From NCBI GenBank assembly GCA_036936605.1, contig JAUPFV010000004.1, positions 135,603,473 through 135,667,472 of the forward strand: a stretch of 64,000 bases of DNA, written 5' to 3'. The position numbers and the translations under genes were made by a program. Shown here piece by piece: positions 34,199 through 44,639 of this stretch (positions are counted from its first letter, which is position 1; each line of letters opens with the position of its first letter). This DNA comes from Limnanthes douglasii subsp. nivea. Taxonomy: Eukaryota; Streptophyta; Magnoliopsida; Brassicales; Limnanthaceae. The notes beneath the pieces were generated by a model. It did no database searches. It was not told where the DNA came from and saw only the letters and a list, made by a program, of their open reading frames with translations.

Positions 34199-34687
34199 TC
34201 AAACACTGGTGGACTGTTGAAGCCACATCATGCATTCTGGTGATCTTCCCAGAATAGCATTATAACAAGTGGGACAATCCACCATAATAAAAAGTATTCT
34301 AACCATCTTTTTAAAAGGGCCTTTACCCAACAAAACCTCCTCCTCGAACTCTCCGATCACATCTGCTGAGCTTCCAATGAAACCCACAATTGATCTGTTC
34401 GAACGCTGAATCACTGCTGGATTCTTCATTTTTTTGTAGGAAGTTAAAAAGAGAATATTGGCTGAACTTCCGGTATCCACCAAAATTCGTCTTATATCAT
34501 TGCCTCCAATGGATGCTCCTATGACAATAGCATCTTCATGTGGACCAGCAATATCCCTCAAGTCATCCTCGTCAAAAACAATAAAAGAAAAATGAATTTG
34601 GGATTGATAGGAAGTCATGCCTCCTTCAAGCTGAGTAGCTAAAGTATAAACGTGCCTCTTTCTTGAAGAAGCAGTGGGTGCAGTCAT
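34199..34687 (-). pseudogene. Gypsy-2 aspartic protease
   Basis: A 162-codon frame with DDLRDIAGPHEDAIVIGASI, then RRILVDTGSSANILF, whose DTGSS is the active site, and later NAILGRSPECMM, the second conserved retropepsin block (ILGR). Only 38 bp separate it from the end of gag, which suggests an internal deletion. Proteolytic maturation of gag-pol would be its role. Confidence 0.85.
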
Positions 34688-34724
34688 GGTGTCCCCTCCG
34701 AATATTGTAAGTGACTAAAAAAAG

Positions 34725-35631
34725 TTAATAAGTCCGGACACCGTCTTGCAATGCAGTCATGGCCTTTTTTCTGGTTACTGAATCAGCCAAGTTTCCAAGG
34801 TTTAAGCCCTGCCTCAGAGAAGCTATTGCTACTTGTTCAAAGCAATCAGCGAATCCATTTTTGGTATTTACAAAACGACTTATGTATTCTTTCAAAGATT
34901 CTTTTGGTTCTTGGGCACAATGGATAATCGTGTCTCCATTGCCCTTCACTTCCTTACTTCTAACAAACTGCCTCCGAAAGGCCACCCAAAAAGTGTCGAA
35001 ATTTCTGATGCAACCCTGCGGAAAACTATTGTACCATTTCAGAGCACTCCCTGTAAAAGATTGGGAGAATGCTCTACAAAGTAGCTTGTCGTCATCATTA
35101 AAATTCATCATAATTTTTTTGAATTGTTTTAAGTGGTTATCCGGGTCTTTACTACCATCATATTTTTCCATTTTTGTTCTGTCAAACCTCTTAGGAAGGT
35201 TCCCGGACAGTATTTTGGAGGACAATGGAGATTGTCTCTAATTTCGACCACGACTGAAAACTGTATCTTCGTTAGGAGTTGCAAAGATACCTGGTTCGTC
35301 ATGGAAGGCAAAAAGATCCATTAACAATCGATCTACATGTCTCCGGCCATGACCATGAGGCGATCCTTTTCCCAGATGCCTCTTCAACCTTCCATGCCTA
35401 TCCTTTTTTTGCACTTATATGGGTTTTTGATGGCTCATGCTCTCTTGGATTGTCAGTATGATGAGCTACTGACACCTTAGACTTCTCTTTTGTGCCCATA
35501 TCTGCCCTCTTGGCAGCCCTCAGAGCTTCTATTTCAACTTTTAACCTATCTCGTTCCTCGATAGTATATTCATCATTCTCACCCACCACTTCGGCCAAAT
35601 CTGGTGGTACTTCTTGCACGTTCGTATTCAT
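34725..35631 (-). pseudogene. Gypsy-2 gag, zinc knuckle missing
   Basis: Two segments: the N-terminal 35631-35398, with a charged coiled-coil-like stretch (ERDRLKVEIEALRAAKRAD), and the capsid part 35225-34725, with EKYDGSKDPDNHLKQFKKIM, GSALKWYNSFP and SLRQGLNLGNLADSVTRKK. They are in different frames. The family normally continues with a long C-terminal part holding a histidine-rich zinc knuckle (seen in Gypsy-1 at 3438-3632). Here the sequence passes almost directly to the protease, so that part is deleted. Confidence 0.85.
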
Positions 35632-35682
35632 CCGGACTGGTTTTTCCTTATGGTTTTAAATGCTAGATTCAGGCACCTTCTT

Positions 35683-35700
35683 CTCCCATTGTGGTCGCCA
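35683..35700 (-). promoter_or_regulatory. Gypsy-2 primer binding site
   Basis: On minus, TGGCGACCACAATGGGAG starts 3 bp after the 5' LTR. The position and the TGGCG start are right for a gypsy primer site. I do not assign the tRNA. Confidence 0.65.
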
Positions 35701-35703
35701 ATT

Positions 35704-36078
35704 TGGTGTGGATTAATTTTGACTGAGGGTAACTTTGTCTAAAGTTTTATGGTATTTCAAGGATATTTATGTTTAGTAGATTTTAGTAAGAGATTTGAGC
35801 TGCCTGGTTGTATTTAATTTTCATTACCCTCATTAAATGAAAGTGGTTGGTTATCTATACCCTTAACCTTGGGCTATATGGGCTTTCGGGTCATGATTAT
35901 GGATTCGGGTCGAGTTCAAAGACCCATTAGTTTTGAAGTAGGTAGGTAATTAGCTTAGTCATGAAGTGATTAAGTTTTTAATATATTAGTTCAGTTCGGA
36001 TAGTTCAGTGGGTGGATCTTGTCCGAATTGCCCCTGTCCGGTTCTCATAAAGAGTGGTGATAAAATCCGTACTCATCA
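35704..36078 (-). repeat. Gypsy-2 5' LTR (375 bp)
   Basis: On plus starts TGGTGTGGATTAATTTTG and ends GTACTCATCA. It differs from 26501-26876 by roughly two dozen substitutions and small indels. Confidence 0.92.
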
Positions 36079-36900
36079 GACATATCATATACTTAATCGT
36101 ATTTTGTTAAGTAGTTGGGAAAAAATTTGGAAGCTTATATCAATGATATGATAATAAAGATTAATAAGAAAATTTAGCATATTACAACATTGTATGAACC
36201 CTTTAGAAATTTAAGAAAGTATAATCTTAAGTTAAATCTGGTGAAATATTATTTGGGGTAAATTCGAGTAAATTTCTTGGTTTTATGATAAGTAGAACGG
36301 AAATTTAATTTGATCCTTGTCAACTTAAAAAATTATTAGAAATATCTCCAGAAAATTCAATCAAAGAAGTACAAAAGTTGACGGAAAGATAGGTTGCTTT
36401 GTTGAGATTTATATTTAAGAACATCGGATAAAGCACATTTGTTTTTCCATATTTTAAGAGGATTTAAAAGATATTATTGCAATGATGATTGCACAAAGGC
36501 ATCTGATGATTTGAATTTATACTTAAGCTCTCCAAAACTTTTGATAACACCAAAACAAGGGTAATCTTTGTTTTGTATTTAGAATTGTCCAAGTTTGTTG
36601 TTCGTATGAAGTTGGTAAGAGAAGAAGATTGAATTCAGAAACCAACTTATTATGTAAGTAAGACATTGTTTGTTGCACAAACTAGGTACTTAAACTTAGA
36701 AAATTTAACCATTGGTTTAGTCATATTTACAAGGAAAACACGATTGTCTTTTCAACCTCACGAATACTTATTAGAACTTCGTTTTTATTAAAAAGTGTGC
36801 TTCATAAAATGTATGTCTCTAAGAGATTGACAAGGTGGTCGATTGACTTGGATGAATAAAAAATTCTATTTGAATTAATATAAGTAATAAAATCATAAGT
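36079..36900 (+). pseudogene. Gypsy-3 RT C-terminal half and RNase H
   Basis: Continues the RT cut at 26500: HILNRIL, then EAYINDMIIK (36130-36156), the catalytic YIDDM reading YINDM (codons 36136-36150), YNLKLNLV, SPENSIKEVQKLT (~36345) and VALLRFI. The RNase H part KASDDLNLYLSSPKLLITPKQG (~36500) and KSVLHKMYVSKRLTRWSIDLDE (~36790-36860) follows. Many stops. The position and family match to 25200-26500 show that both halves belong to one older element. Confidence 0.8.
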
Positions 36901-37689
36901 GGTGTTCAAATCTATCAACGACCTGCCTTGCTATCAGATCACACTAAGAGTTCTTCTTAACGAATGTGGCCAGTTTCCAGTTCTCAATTAACACTTGAAT
37001 TTATTTTTTCAATGTTATACAATCCTTTGTCTCGCATCAGATGTCGTCATGGTATTCGCAATATCTATTACTTCTACCTTCCCCCGGAGACTGGATCAGA
37101 GGAGGTTTTCGAAATCGTATATGATTGCAGGCGTTATAAAAAATGATAGCCACGTACTCGGTCAATTCAGCGAAATAAGTAGGCCAGACGCACTAGTTCA
37201 ACATTTGTTTGGTAGCCTGCTATATATTTACCACATGTTAATTCATCTTCAACCTGAGAGGTGGTTGGTTGGGTACCATAGGTAATATATTGGTTGATGG
37301 GTAATAAGTTTATAAAGTTTTAGGTTTAGGGACCCGTGCAAGTGCTTGCTAATAGATCACTACTAGAAACTGTGGGTTTTGCTCTAGGTGAGACATAGAG
37401 GCCGATTCCGACTCTTGCATCTCTTTCACTAGAATTTGCTTCTCGACTTGAACCAACAACACTCCAAATGTCATAGCTTATTTTGTTTTTTAATAATATA
37501 TATTAAAATACTAGGAAGAAGCCCCATCTTGAATGCTGTAAACACCACTTTATCTTCATAACCTTCGAGCTCAATTTTTATTTTAAGAAAACACGTGGAA
37601 TTTTCTCTTATGCTTCTCCCAATTTTCTACCTACAATAAATAATAGTGTCTTCATTTGCACAAAACTTATTTCTTCCTATGGATTGTTA
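36901..37689. other. No recognised gene; decayed sequence
   Basis: Immediately downstream of the Gypsy-3 RNase H. A 96-codon frame at 36995-37285 has no recognisable domain. It is possibly the rest of the Gypsy-3 pol, too worn to identify. Confidence 0.4.
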
Positions 37690-37930
37690 TAGGAAAATAA
37701 TCAAGAACATATCAAAGGTTTTTATACAACCCCACGGCAAACTATTGTACCATTTTGAAGCACCATCTTTAAATGTTTAAGAGAATTCCCTTCACAACAG
37801 CTTGTCATCGTCATCAAAGTTTATTATAAAATTCCTAAACTACTCTATGTGGTTGTCCGGTTCCTAAGTCCCATCAAACTTCTCCAGTCTAGAAATATCG
37901 AACCACTTTGGCATATACCCGAACATGATC
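37690..37930 (-). pseudogene. Tat-type gag fragment
   Basis: The minus strand reads PKWFDISRLEKFDGT, EPDNHIE, FDDDDKLL and ASKWYNSLPWGCIKT with four internal stops. It aligns to the capsid part of Gypsy-2 gag (EKYDGSKDPDNH, FNDDDKLL, ALKWYNSFPQGCI at 35003-35220). It is a separate, older element in the same orientation. No further domains are found. Confidence 0.75.
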
Positions 37931-38870
37931 TAAACAGACAGAGAAAACAATATCAAATTATGCCCAGTTTTGTACAGAATTTCGTAAGGACCTTAATTTA
38001 CAATCATTTATAAACTCTCACTGGAAAGGTTCACGAATTGATTACTCAAAGATTCAGTAAAACTACACCGATGTTTGGGTATTATTTCTTTCCTCAAAGA
38101 GTAACGACCTCGTCGTCTGTGCGCATCGAGCTTATCGCTACTCCGACGAGCATCCTCGACTTTATTTTCCTCCAATAACGGATTTTTTCAAACCTCTAAC
38201 CTACGCCTCTTAGCAACCACTAACGTGGAAATGGATTCCAATACTTATTTTCTTAGTGCAACCAAGGCAGACTACTTGAGTTGTTTCTCGACAAACTGAT
38301 AATAGTAATGTTATTCCTCGATTTCTTAGTTTTTGAAACAGTGATCCTCAATAGTTCGTCTGAAGATTCATGTTCTATTCTCATTTTCATATCTTCCACG
38401 AAAAATCTTGAAATTGAAATGATGGTTTTTAGCAATGACTTCGGGTACTAATGTATTCCCCCAAACATCATCAATAATAGTTCCAGAAATATCGAGGACA
38501 GATTTAGCTGCAAGATTTGGTACCTATTCTAGAGACATACACATGATATATATATATATATATAGAAAATTAAAAATTGGTTATAGTATATTAATTATTT
38601 ACTCTTTCCCAAAAATGAAATGTTACTTTATATAGTATAAAAGGTGGGCCCAAAACCGTATGGATGACCCACTTAAGATTATTAATCCATTTATTTTGTA
38701 ATCTTACTCATATACTCATTATTACATCATATACCGTAATTATTACATATTTGTATTATTTTACATTAAAATTTTTATATTTGTACAAACCCATCCAAAA
38801 CTCGATCGACTCGACCCGGTCCAAATAAATTTCACCCTTATTAGTAAAGATAATTTGTTTCGGTCTATAA
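37931..38870. other. Worn gag-upstream DNA and AT-rich spacer
   Basis: Up to 38440 the minus strand may be the gag N-terminus of the fragment at 37690, but no motif proves it. An (AT)n run lies at 38546-38564. At about 38600 a 'ctctttcccaaaaatgaaatgttac' start resembles Stowaway-type MITE ends, without a visible partner end. Confidence 0.35.
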
Positions 38871-41530
38871 ATATTCAATTGGATGGAATGAACTACATTT
38901 ATTTGAGTTATATTATGAAGATAAAAACATTATGTGAAGCTATGTTAGAGGTGTGCGAGTTAAACCTATAAATGACGAGAAAACCGACTAGTATTGGTCG
39001 ACAATTGAGAGGCTAGTAATTCAATGATTATTATGTGGATTAAAAAAATACCACTATACTGGTATTCAGTTTGTTAAGGAATATACAAATAAATAACTTG
39101 TATACACAATCTAATTTCGTTAAACAATATATGTTAGTAACAAATCTTCACAAACATCAGCATAAGGATATGAGTATACAAGACTTTTATTCTTCCATGA
39201 CTTATTTTAGGATTAGTTGGCTCTCATAAAGTCTGCAAGGATGTAAGAGTCTAAATTACATATTGCTCGTAAAGAAAAACAACATATGGTATAAATTTTT
39301 CGGCTCTACGAAATATTTTTGAAGGATTGTATGAGAGAATATTACATTGATTTCACATCTCTTATATTGCTTCCTTTCTTAATAGACTATCCGCAGAAAA
39401 TATTTGGCTAAAGTATAAGACCCGTAAAAAGTCTGTTTTTTATTTGATTTCTTATGTCTATGTTCTTCGATAACATTTTTTATCTAATAAACAAAACATA
39501 AGATCTCTTGAGATGAATGTGCTTTATACAAACATAAGGATCATTAGAAGGCTTAGTGTTCAAAATTTTAAAATAAAGGCAAACAAGAACCCCAACAACG
39601 ACCGTCGCGATAAAAGCGCACCCAAAGACTACTCTATGGACGTATCGTTCACCTTGGCTCAACAACATTATTATTCTTTCCCCATCATTCGACCCAATAA
39701 GTTCGAAGTATTTTGAAAATTTATTTCTTCACAACCACATGTCATGCGAGTCTTATTTCATAAATGTTTTTGGTAAATAAGGTAGATCACATTCTTTATG
39801 GTTTCTAGACACATGTGATTCTCATAATATATATATCATGATCTTAATTCTTTTATTTCTATTAATTGTGTTTTTTTCTTCTGTCGTGGCTAATATGATA
39901 CTTTGATGTCATTAACAGTAATTAGGTATGTTGGTACATCTTATTAATCTCTTTTAAATATATACCATACTTCCGGTGAACTGTGTGATTCTAGTCTCCT
40001 AATTATTTTTACTTTTACTAATTAATTTATTCAAGATCCACGATCTCAAAAGATGATTGGGAAATGACATATATGTTTCTTCATCTAATGTGGCTTTATC
40101 ATCTTTTCATCTCAGTCATTTGCATTCTAATTTTTATCTTGATTGTTTGATTCATTTTATTTGTCTCCTTTAAAGCTTTTGATGTCTACATGAGTTTAGG
40201 TTATTTGGACAGTCATAATATTTTTATTGTTGTGGTTGTAAACTGGCTTAATTTTTGATATTGCATTTTCATAAAAGTATTTCATTTTCAATTGTATCCT
40301 GTGATATGTACATTCTAATTTATGGGGACCATCTTTTGTATCCACCTAAAAAGGGGTTCAAATACTATATTTGGTTTATTGATGATTTTTCTCTCTATAC
40401 ATGATTTTATTTTATAAAACACTTATATGATTTTCTTACTATATTCAACAACTTTCGAGCTCTTGTGAGATTAAAACATTCATATGGAATCTAAAGTCTT
40501 GAGTGTGATTTTGGGGGTGAATACACTTGTAATATTTTTTTTAGTTATTTGTTTCTGATAGTACTATCCAATAAACCTCGTGTACAAATACTCCTCGACA
40601 AAATGATATTGCCGGAAGAAAATATCATCATCTCGTTAAAAACATTCAATCATTCTTATTTTTAAATGAGGTTCATACTGTATTTTGGAGAAAAAAACAC
40701 TTACTTATGCTTATATGATCAACATAATCCCTACATCTCATAATCCTCGTTTAACCTTTTTGGAAAATTCGTATGATCATACTCCTGATTATTCCTTATT
40801 GCGCGTCTTCCATTATTGTTTTGTTCTTAGACTACATATTGAATCAAATAAATTATATCGTTGTTCCGCCTTATGTGTATTTTCCGTTATGTTATTAGTA
40901 AAAATAATATCTCTGATTTTATCGAGTTAGTAACAAATTATTTGTCTCACGATCATGTTGTTTTTAAAATATGTTCCATTCTTTTCTATTCCTTTTAGTT
41001 TGCACCACATGAGACGATCATGTCTCGTGTGTATTGATCCCTTCGATAGCAAATTCGATGAAATTCTAACCAATATTTTACTTTATTTGGCATCAATCTT
41101 CCATACCCTAGCTCCTATGACCATGTGGTTGTCAAGACGATATTGCGGATGATCCTTTTTCGCACTAATACAAATCTACTAAACTCTACAATTTTGAATA
41201 ATCATCTTATTCTACTTCATTTTTGTTTTTTTGTCACCTCTGTTCGCCCGTCTTTCTGAATCTTTATCAGGACAATAAATTCCTCAACTTACTGCTTTAT
41301 TTGAGACGCATGCATATGTTTTTTATTTTCTAGATATTATCTGGAAAACATTTTGTTGGTTCTCATTAGGTCTGAAAGATTAAAGTAAAATATAATAATG
41401 GATTTGTTGAATGATACGACAATGAACTAGCGCTAAATATTATTTTCAAGAGAATGCCATAGATTATGAAAATAATTTACCCGTGCTGTAAAAGTAACAA
41501 TTGTCTACATTATAATTTCGGTTGCTACCG
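38871..41530 (+). mobile_element. Copia-A: decayed Ty1/copia, gag to start of RT
   Basis: In order: gag start (IQLDGMNYI, 38872-), degenerate zinc knuckle (39515-39575, cysteines replaced), protease region (39740-39850), pre-integrase zinc part (~40100-40200), integrase (GFKYYIWFIDDFSLYT at ~40355, CDFGGEYTCNIFF at ~40505), the end-of-integrase block (FVPFFSIPF-like, SLRQIR) and RT start (YKARLV-like, IDYE at ~41440-41470). No LTR is visible on either side. A second copy of the same family lies at 61470-64000 in the same orientation. Confidence 0.75.
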
Positions 41531-42475
41531 CTGATAGATATAATGATAAAACGGTAGTAGTAATATAATAGAATTTACAATTTATAAGAAATTAATATAT
41601 TTATGGATAAAAGTATTTTAAATTTAGAGAGAGAAGAGGTGGTAGAGAAAGAAACTCTCTAACCCTAATCCCCAACCACCGCTCTCTTCCCTTTTAGCCT
41701 TTTACCTCTTTCTCTTTCGGCCTTATGTCTCCTTTTCCTTCGCTGCTCTTTTAAAACCTAGCTTCAAAGTGCCTTTTATCTATTTCCCATCACTTTTCTT
41801 TTGAAATATATCCTTAATTTTTAGGGCTGCATTTCTCTTCTTTTTTGTCTAAGAAATTCAAATCTCCATTTTTTTGTTCTTTTTCATTTTTGTGTCACTT
41901 TAGTACAGCCAGAGTTGGGATAAAGCTCTAAGATTCTTATTTTTAGAGTTTTGGATGTGACTGTGCTGGCAGGTGGTCCAAAATTCCGATTCTGCCTTTG
42001 TGGTTTTTGCCGCTGCTTGCCGATCTTCATCTTCGGTGTTGTTCGACGGATTTTTTTTGGTAAGTACTGCCTTTGTCATGCTGGATCTCTTTTCGGGTAA
42101 GCTCTCCTGCGACCCATGGTGTCCACGTGTTATCTTGTCTTCTTGGCCGATATGGTGCGGGTGGATTTTGCCACTCGGATGGTGCTGCATGTCAGATCTG
42201 GATTTGTTTTGATGGCCTGCTTCTCAGATTACTCAAAGTGTAGTTGTGGAGTTTTTCACAGTTGTTTGTGAAACTTGGATATGTAGAACAAACGAAAACG
42301 CCATTTCTTCTATTTTCCGTCTATACTGTGTCTCTTTGTTTTCTATGATATAGAAATTCATTTCCAACATCAGTATTTTTGTATTTCTACTATTTGGGAA
42401 TACCGGTGAAACACTTGTAATTTTATTTACAATTTATATAAAGTTATTAAAAATAAATAAAAATAAATAAATTCT
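41531..42475. other. Transcript-like segment with A-rich end; unrecognised
   Basis: From ~41620 the plus strand has a pyrimidine-rich, 5'-UTR-like start (ctctctaaccctaatcccc). It contains a 79-codon open frame (41973-42212) without a known domain and ends in an A-rich run (taaaaataaataaaaataaataaa, 42448-42471). This could be a retroposed transcript or a non-LTR element leader. No target duplication was found. Confidence 0.3.
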
Positions 42476-43386
42476 AACTCATATAATCACACGTTTGTAC
42501 GGTGGAGTCGAACGCATTTCATCTACTCATGGACTAGTGTGCTTCGTAATAAAAATAACACTTTTTTCTCTAGTTCATTTTTAGAAGCTCTTATCACTTT
42601 TAAAAAACATATTTTGATATTTGCATATATAATCAATATCATTGTTATAGTTTCTCATCATTTTGTTCTTCTGTTTTTGGTCTGCGCAAACTCTCGATTC
42701 TTATTATTATAGGTTCGTCCGTGTGAAAACAAATTATTAACCTATATAATCATTTTTTATTATTATCTGGTATTATATTATTTATTTCATTTGCGGAATA
42801 ATATAACATTTTTAATTTGTCAATGTATTCATAAAATTTCAGACGACATTAAAGATTACAGCTGTGGATAGCGTATAGAACCCAAAAGAGGTAAATACTG
42901 GGTTTAAGTGGAAATGGTACCTTCATAAATCCATTTTTAGAACATGTCAACGTTATATATGAAGTGCGATCCTCTCATGTAAATTTATATGCTCATAGAC
43001 AGTATCCTGTGCCCTTATTGCATAGTTAATCCATGATTGTCACAATTCATATAATAAACCTCCTTAAATATATAAAGTTTGATATTGCTTTATTATAATT
43101 TCTATCCCATGATCTTGTATTGAAGATAGAGTACTGCTATGTTTTAGAATAATTCAATATAACTTCATAAAATAATAACAATAATGCAGCTAGCTATTTA
43201 TATAAAACCGAGAATAGAAATCATCTTGCATAATCAATACAGGACAAATGGAAGAACATTCTATATATAAATAGTCAAATACAAACCAAAGAACGATATA
43301 TCGGATGCAAATTATAAAAAAATGACATGAAATTAAAAACATAAAAGTAAAAGAATTTGGACTTTCAGATTTTCAAGCCTTGGTTG
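42476..43386. other. AT-rich 3' flank of the CRRSP gene; no gene
   Basis: Nothing coding is recognisable. The part nearest the gene (43200-43386) would hold its 3' UTR on the minus strand. Confidence 0.45.
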
Positions 43387-44388
43387 CTAGATGACCAAAG
43401 GAAGTGTTAAGACTGCCGTCCATATAACAATTGCCGATGTATCTACCAAAGATTTCTTGGCATCTGAAATCACAATAACCATCAAAGATAAATCATTATT
43501 CGCATTCCAAACAATCGTAGGATCGATAACATTATCAACAAATATAAAAAACATATGTACATTGAAACAATAAAAGAAATTTCGACTTTCCTCCATATTA
43601 TCATTCATATCTATCTATAATTTTTGAAAGCTTTGGAGCTCACCATTATTTACTGGAATGAAGTAATCGAAGTAGAATTGATAATCATGATACCACATGC
43701 TGCAGCTAGGGCCATAAATTTCCCAATTTCTTGTGGTTACAATATCTGTTTGAAAACTCTCCAACAGATGTTTCAAGCACTTTCGACAGTCATCTTTAGT
43801 AATATCTTGGGTGCACTGAGCAATTCCGTACCTTTTTATATTCTCTCCTACCTGCAGAACACCTCTCTGAAACAACAACGGCGCCCTAGGTGCCGAATTA
43901 GCAAGGGAGCTCATAAGTTCGATTCCTTCAAATCCCATCGACGGGTAATCCAAATCTGTAATATTAGATATTAAAGCTGAAGATTTTTCAAACACACCAA
44001 AAAAACTCTCATTCGAGTAACGGAGAACACACCACGTGAACCAAATGTCCACGCGTTTGCTATCCGAACAGAAGTCGTCCGAGGCTGTTTTGATAGATTC
44101 TTGGATGCATTTATAACAGTCGGCACTTGAAACATCTCCTCTGCATTGAACAAGACCGAAAACCCTGTTTTCATCTTTTCCTGCTGTTTTTGTATAGAAT
44201 CCATTATGGGTAGGTCCATTCGTAGAGAGAGATTCCAAAACGGTTACCAAATTAGATTGAAATGAAGTACCGTTGATAGAACCACCGGGTACTGAACATT
44301 GTGAAGCAGTATGAAGACTGGTATCTCCATGGTATGGCCTGTATAAATAAACTAAAACCCAAAACAGAATGAAGAGAAGTTTCTCCAT
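43387..44388 (-). CDS. Cysteine-rich repeat secretory protein (two DUF26 domains)
   Basis: Exon 1 is 44388-43644 and exon 2 is 43463-43387, joined over a 180-bp intron (AATG/GTGAGC ... TTTCAG/ATG, phase 1), giving 273 aa. The start at 44388 is chosen because MEKLLFILFWVLVYLY forms a signal peptide. A start 15 codons upstream (44433) would put charged residues before it. The first DUF26 has C82-X8-C91-X2-C94 and the second has C192-X8-C201-X2-C204. Exon 2 ends in a short polar stretch plus AIVIWTAVLTLPLVI, a hydrophobic tail like a GPI-anchor signal or membrane anchor. If the intron is kept, translation stops at 43615 and gives a 257-aa soluble form. DUF26 secretory proteins act in the apoplast, in defence or carbohydrate binding. 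No kinase is attached here, unlike the CRK at 15790. The substrate is unknown. Confidence 0.88.
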
Positions 44389-44460
44389 TTCTATGTTGTC
44401 TCTTTCAACATTATAGGGAAGAGAAAGATACAAAGATAGAGATATTAGAAGTATGTCATT

Positions 44461-44530
44461 CCCTTATATAGTTAATATGCTAAAATAAATAGTCAAGGAA
44501 ACTTGTTCTTCTGATTATAACAAGTCAACC
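44461..44530 (-). promoter_or_regulatory. Putative CRRSP promoter: TATA box and two W-boxes
   Basis: On the gene strand TATATAAGGG (complement of 44461-44470) lies ~73 bp before the start codon. Two TTGACT cores (complements of 44491-44496 and 44523-44528) lie 20-60 bp further up. WRKY factors bind TTGAC(C/T), and defence-induced DUF26 genes commonly carry such clusters. Pattern evidence only. Confidence 0.5.
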
Positions 44531-44639
44531 CTTTAGATGGGATTGTTGATATATTTTTTTTTTTTTGGAATACATAAAATGGAAGCAATTATAATGTGCC
44601 AAGGAGAAGTAGCCAACTGAGGTGAAGAAGGCTCCAAGG

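Larger units (their letters stand above)
26501..36078 (-). mobile_element. Gypsy-2: Tat-lineage Ty3/gypsy element with antisense gene
   Basis: A 9.58-kb element in minus orientation. Parts are 5' LTR 35704-36078, PBS 35683-35700, gag 35631-34725, protease, RT, RNase H, second RNase H, integrase (stop at 30790), a gene on the opposite strand (27316-30279), a purine tract (26877-26896) and 3' LTR 26501-26876. The LTRs are about 93-94% identical by eye. The double RNase H and an extra gene between pol and the 3' LTR are traits of the Tat lineage. Frameshifts break pol and gag, so this copy is not autonomous. It is inserted in the RT of Gypsy-3. Confidence 0.92.

Noticed and set aside
34759..35241. 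160-codon plus-strand frame opposite Gypsy-2 gag
   Set aside because: It is the complement of the capsid coding sequence. No independent signal.
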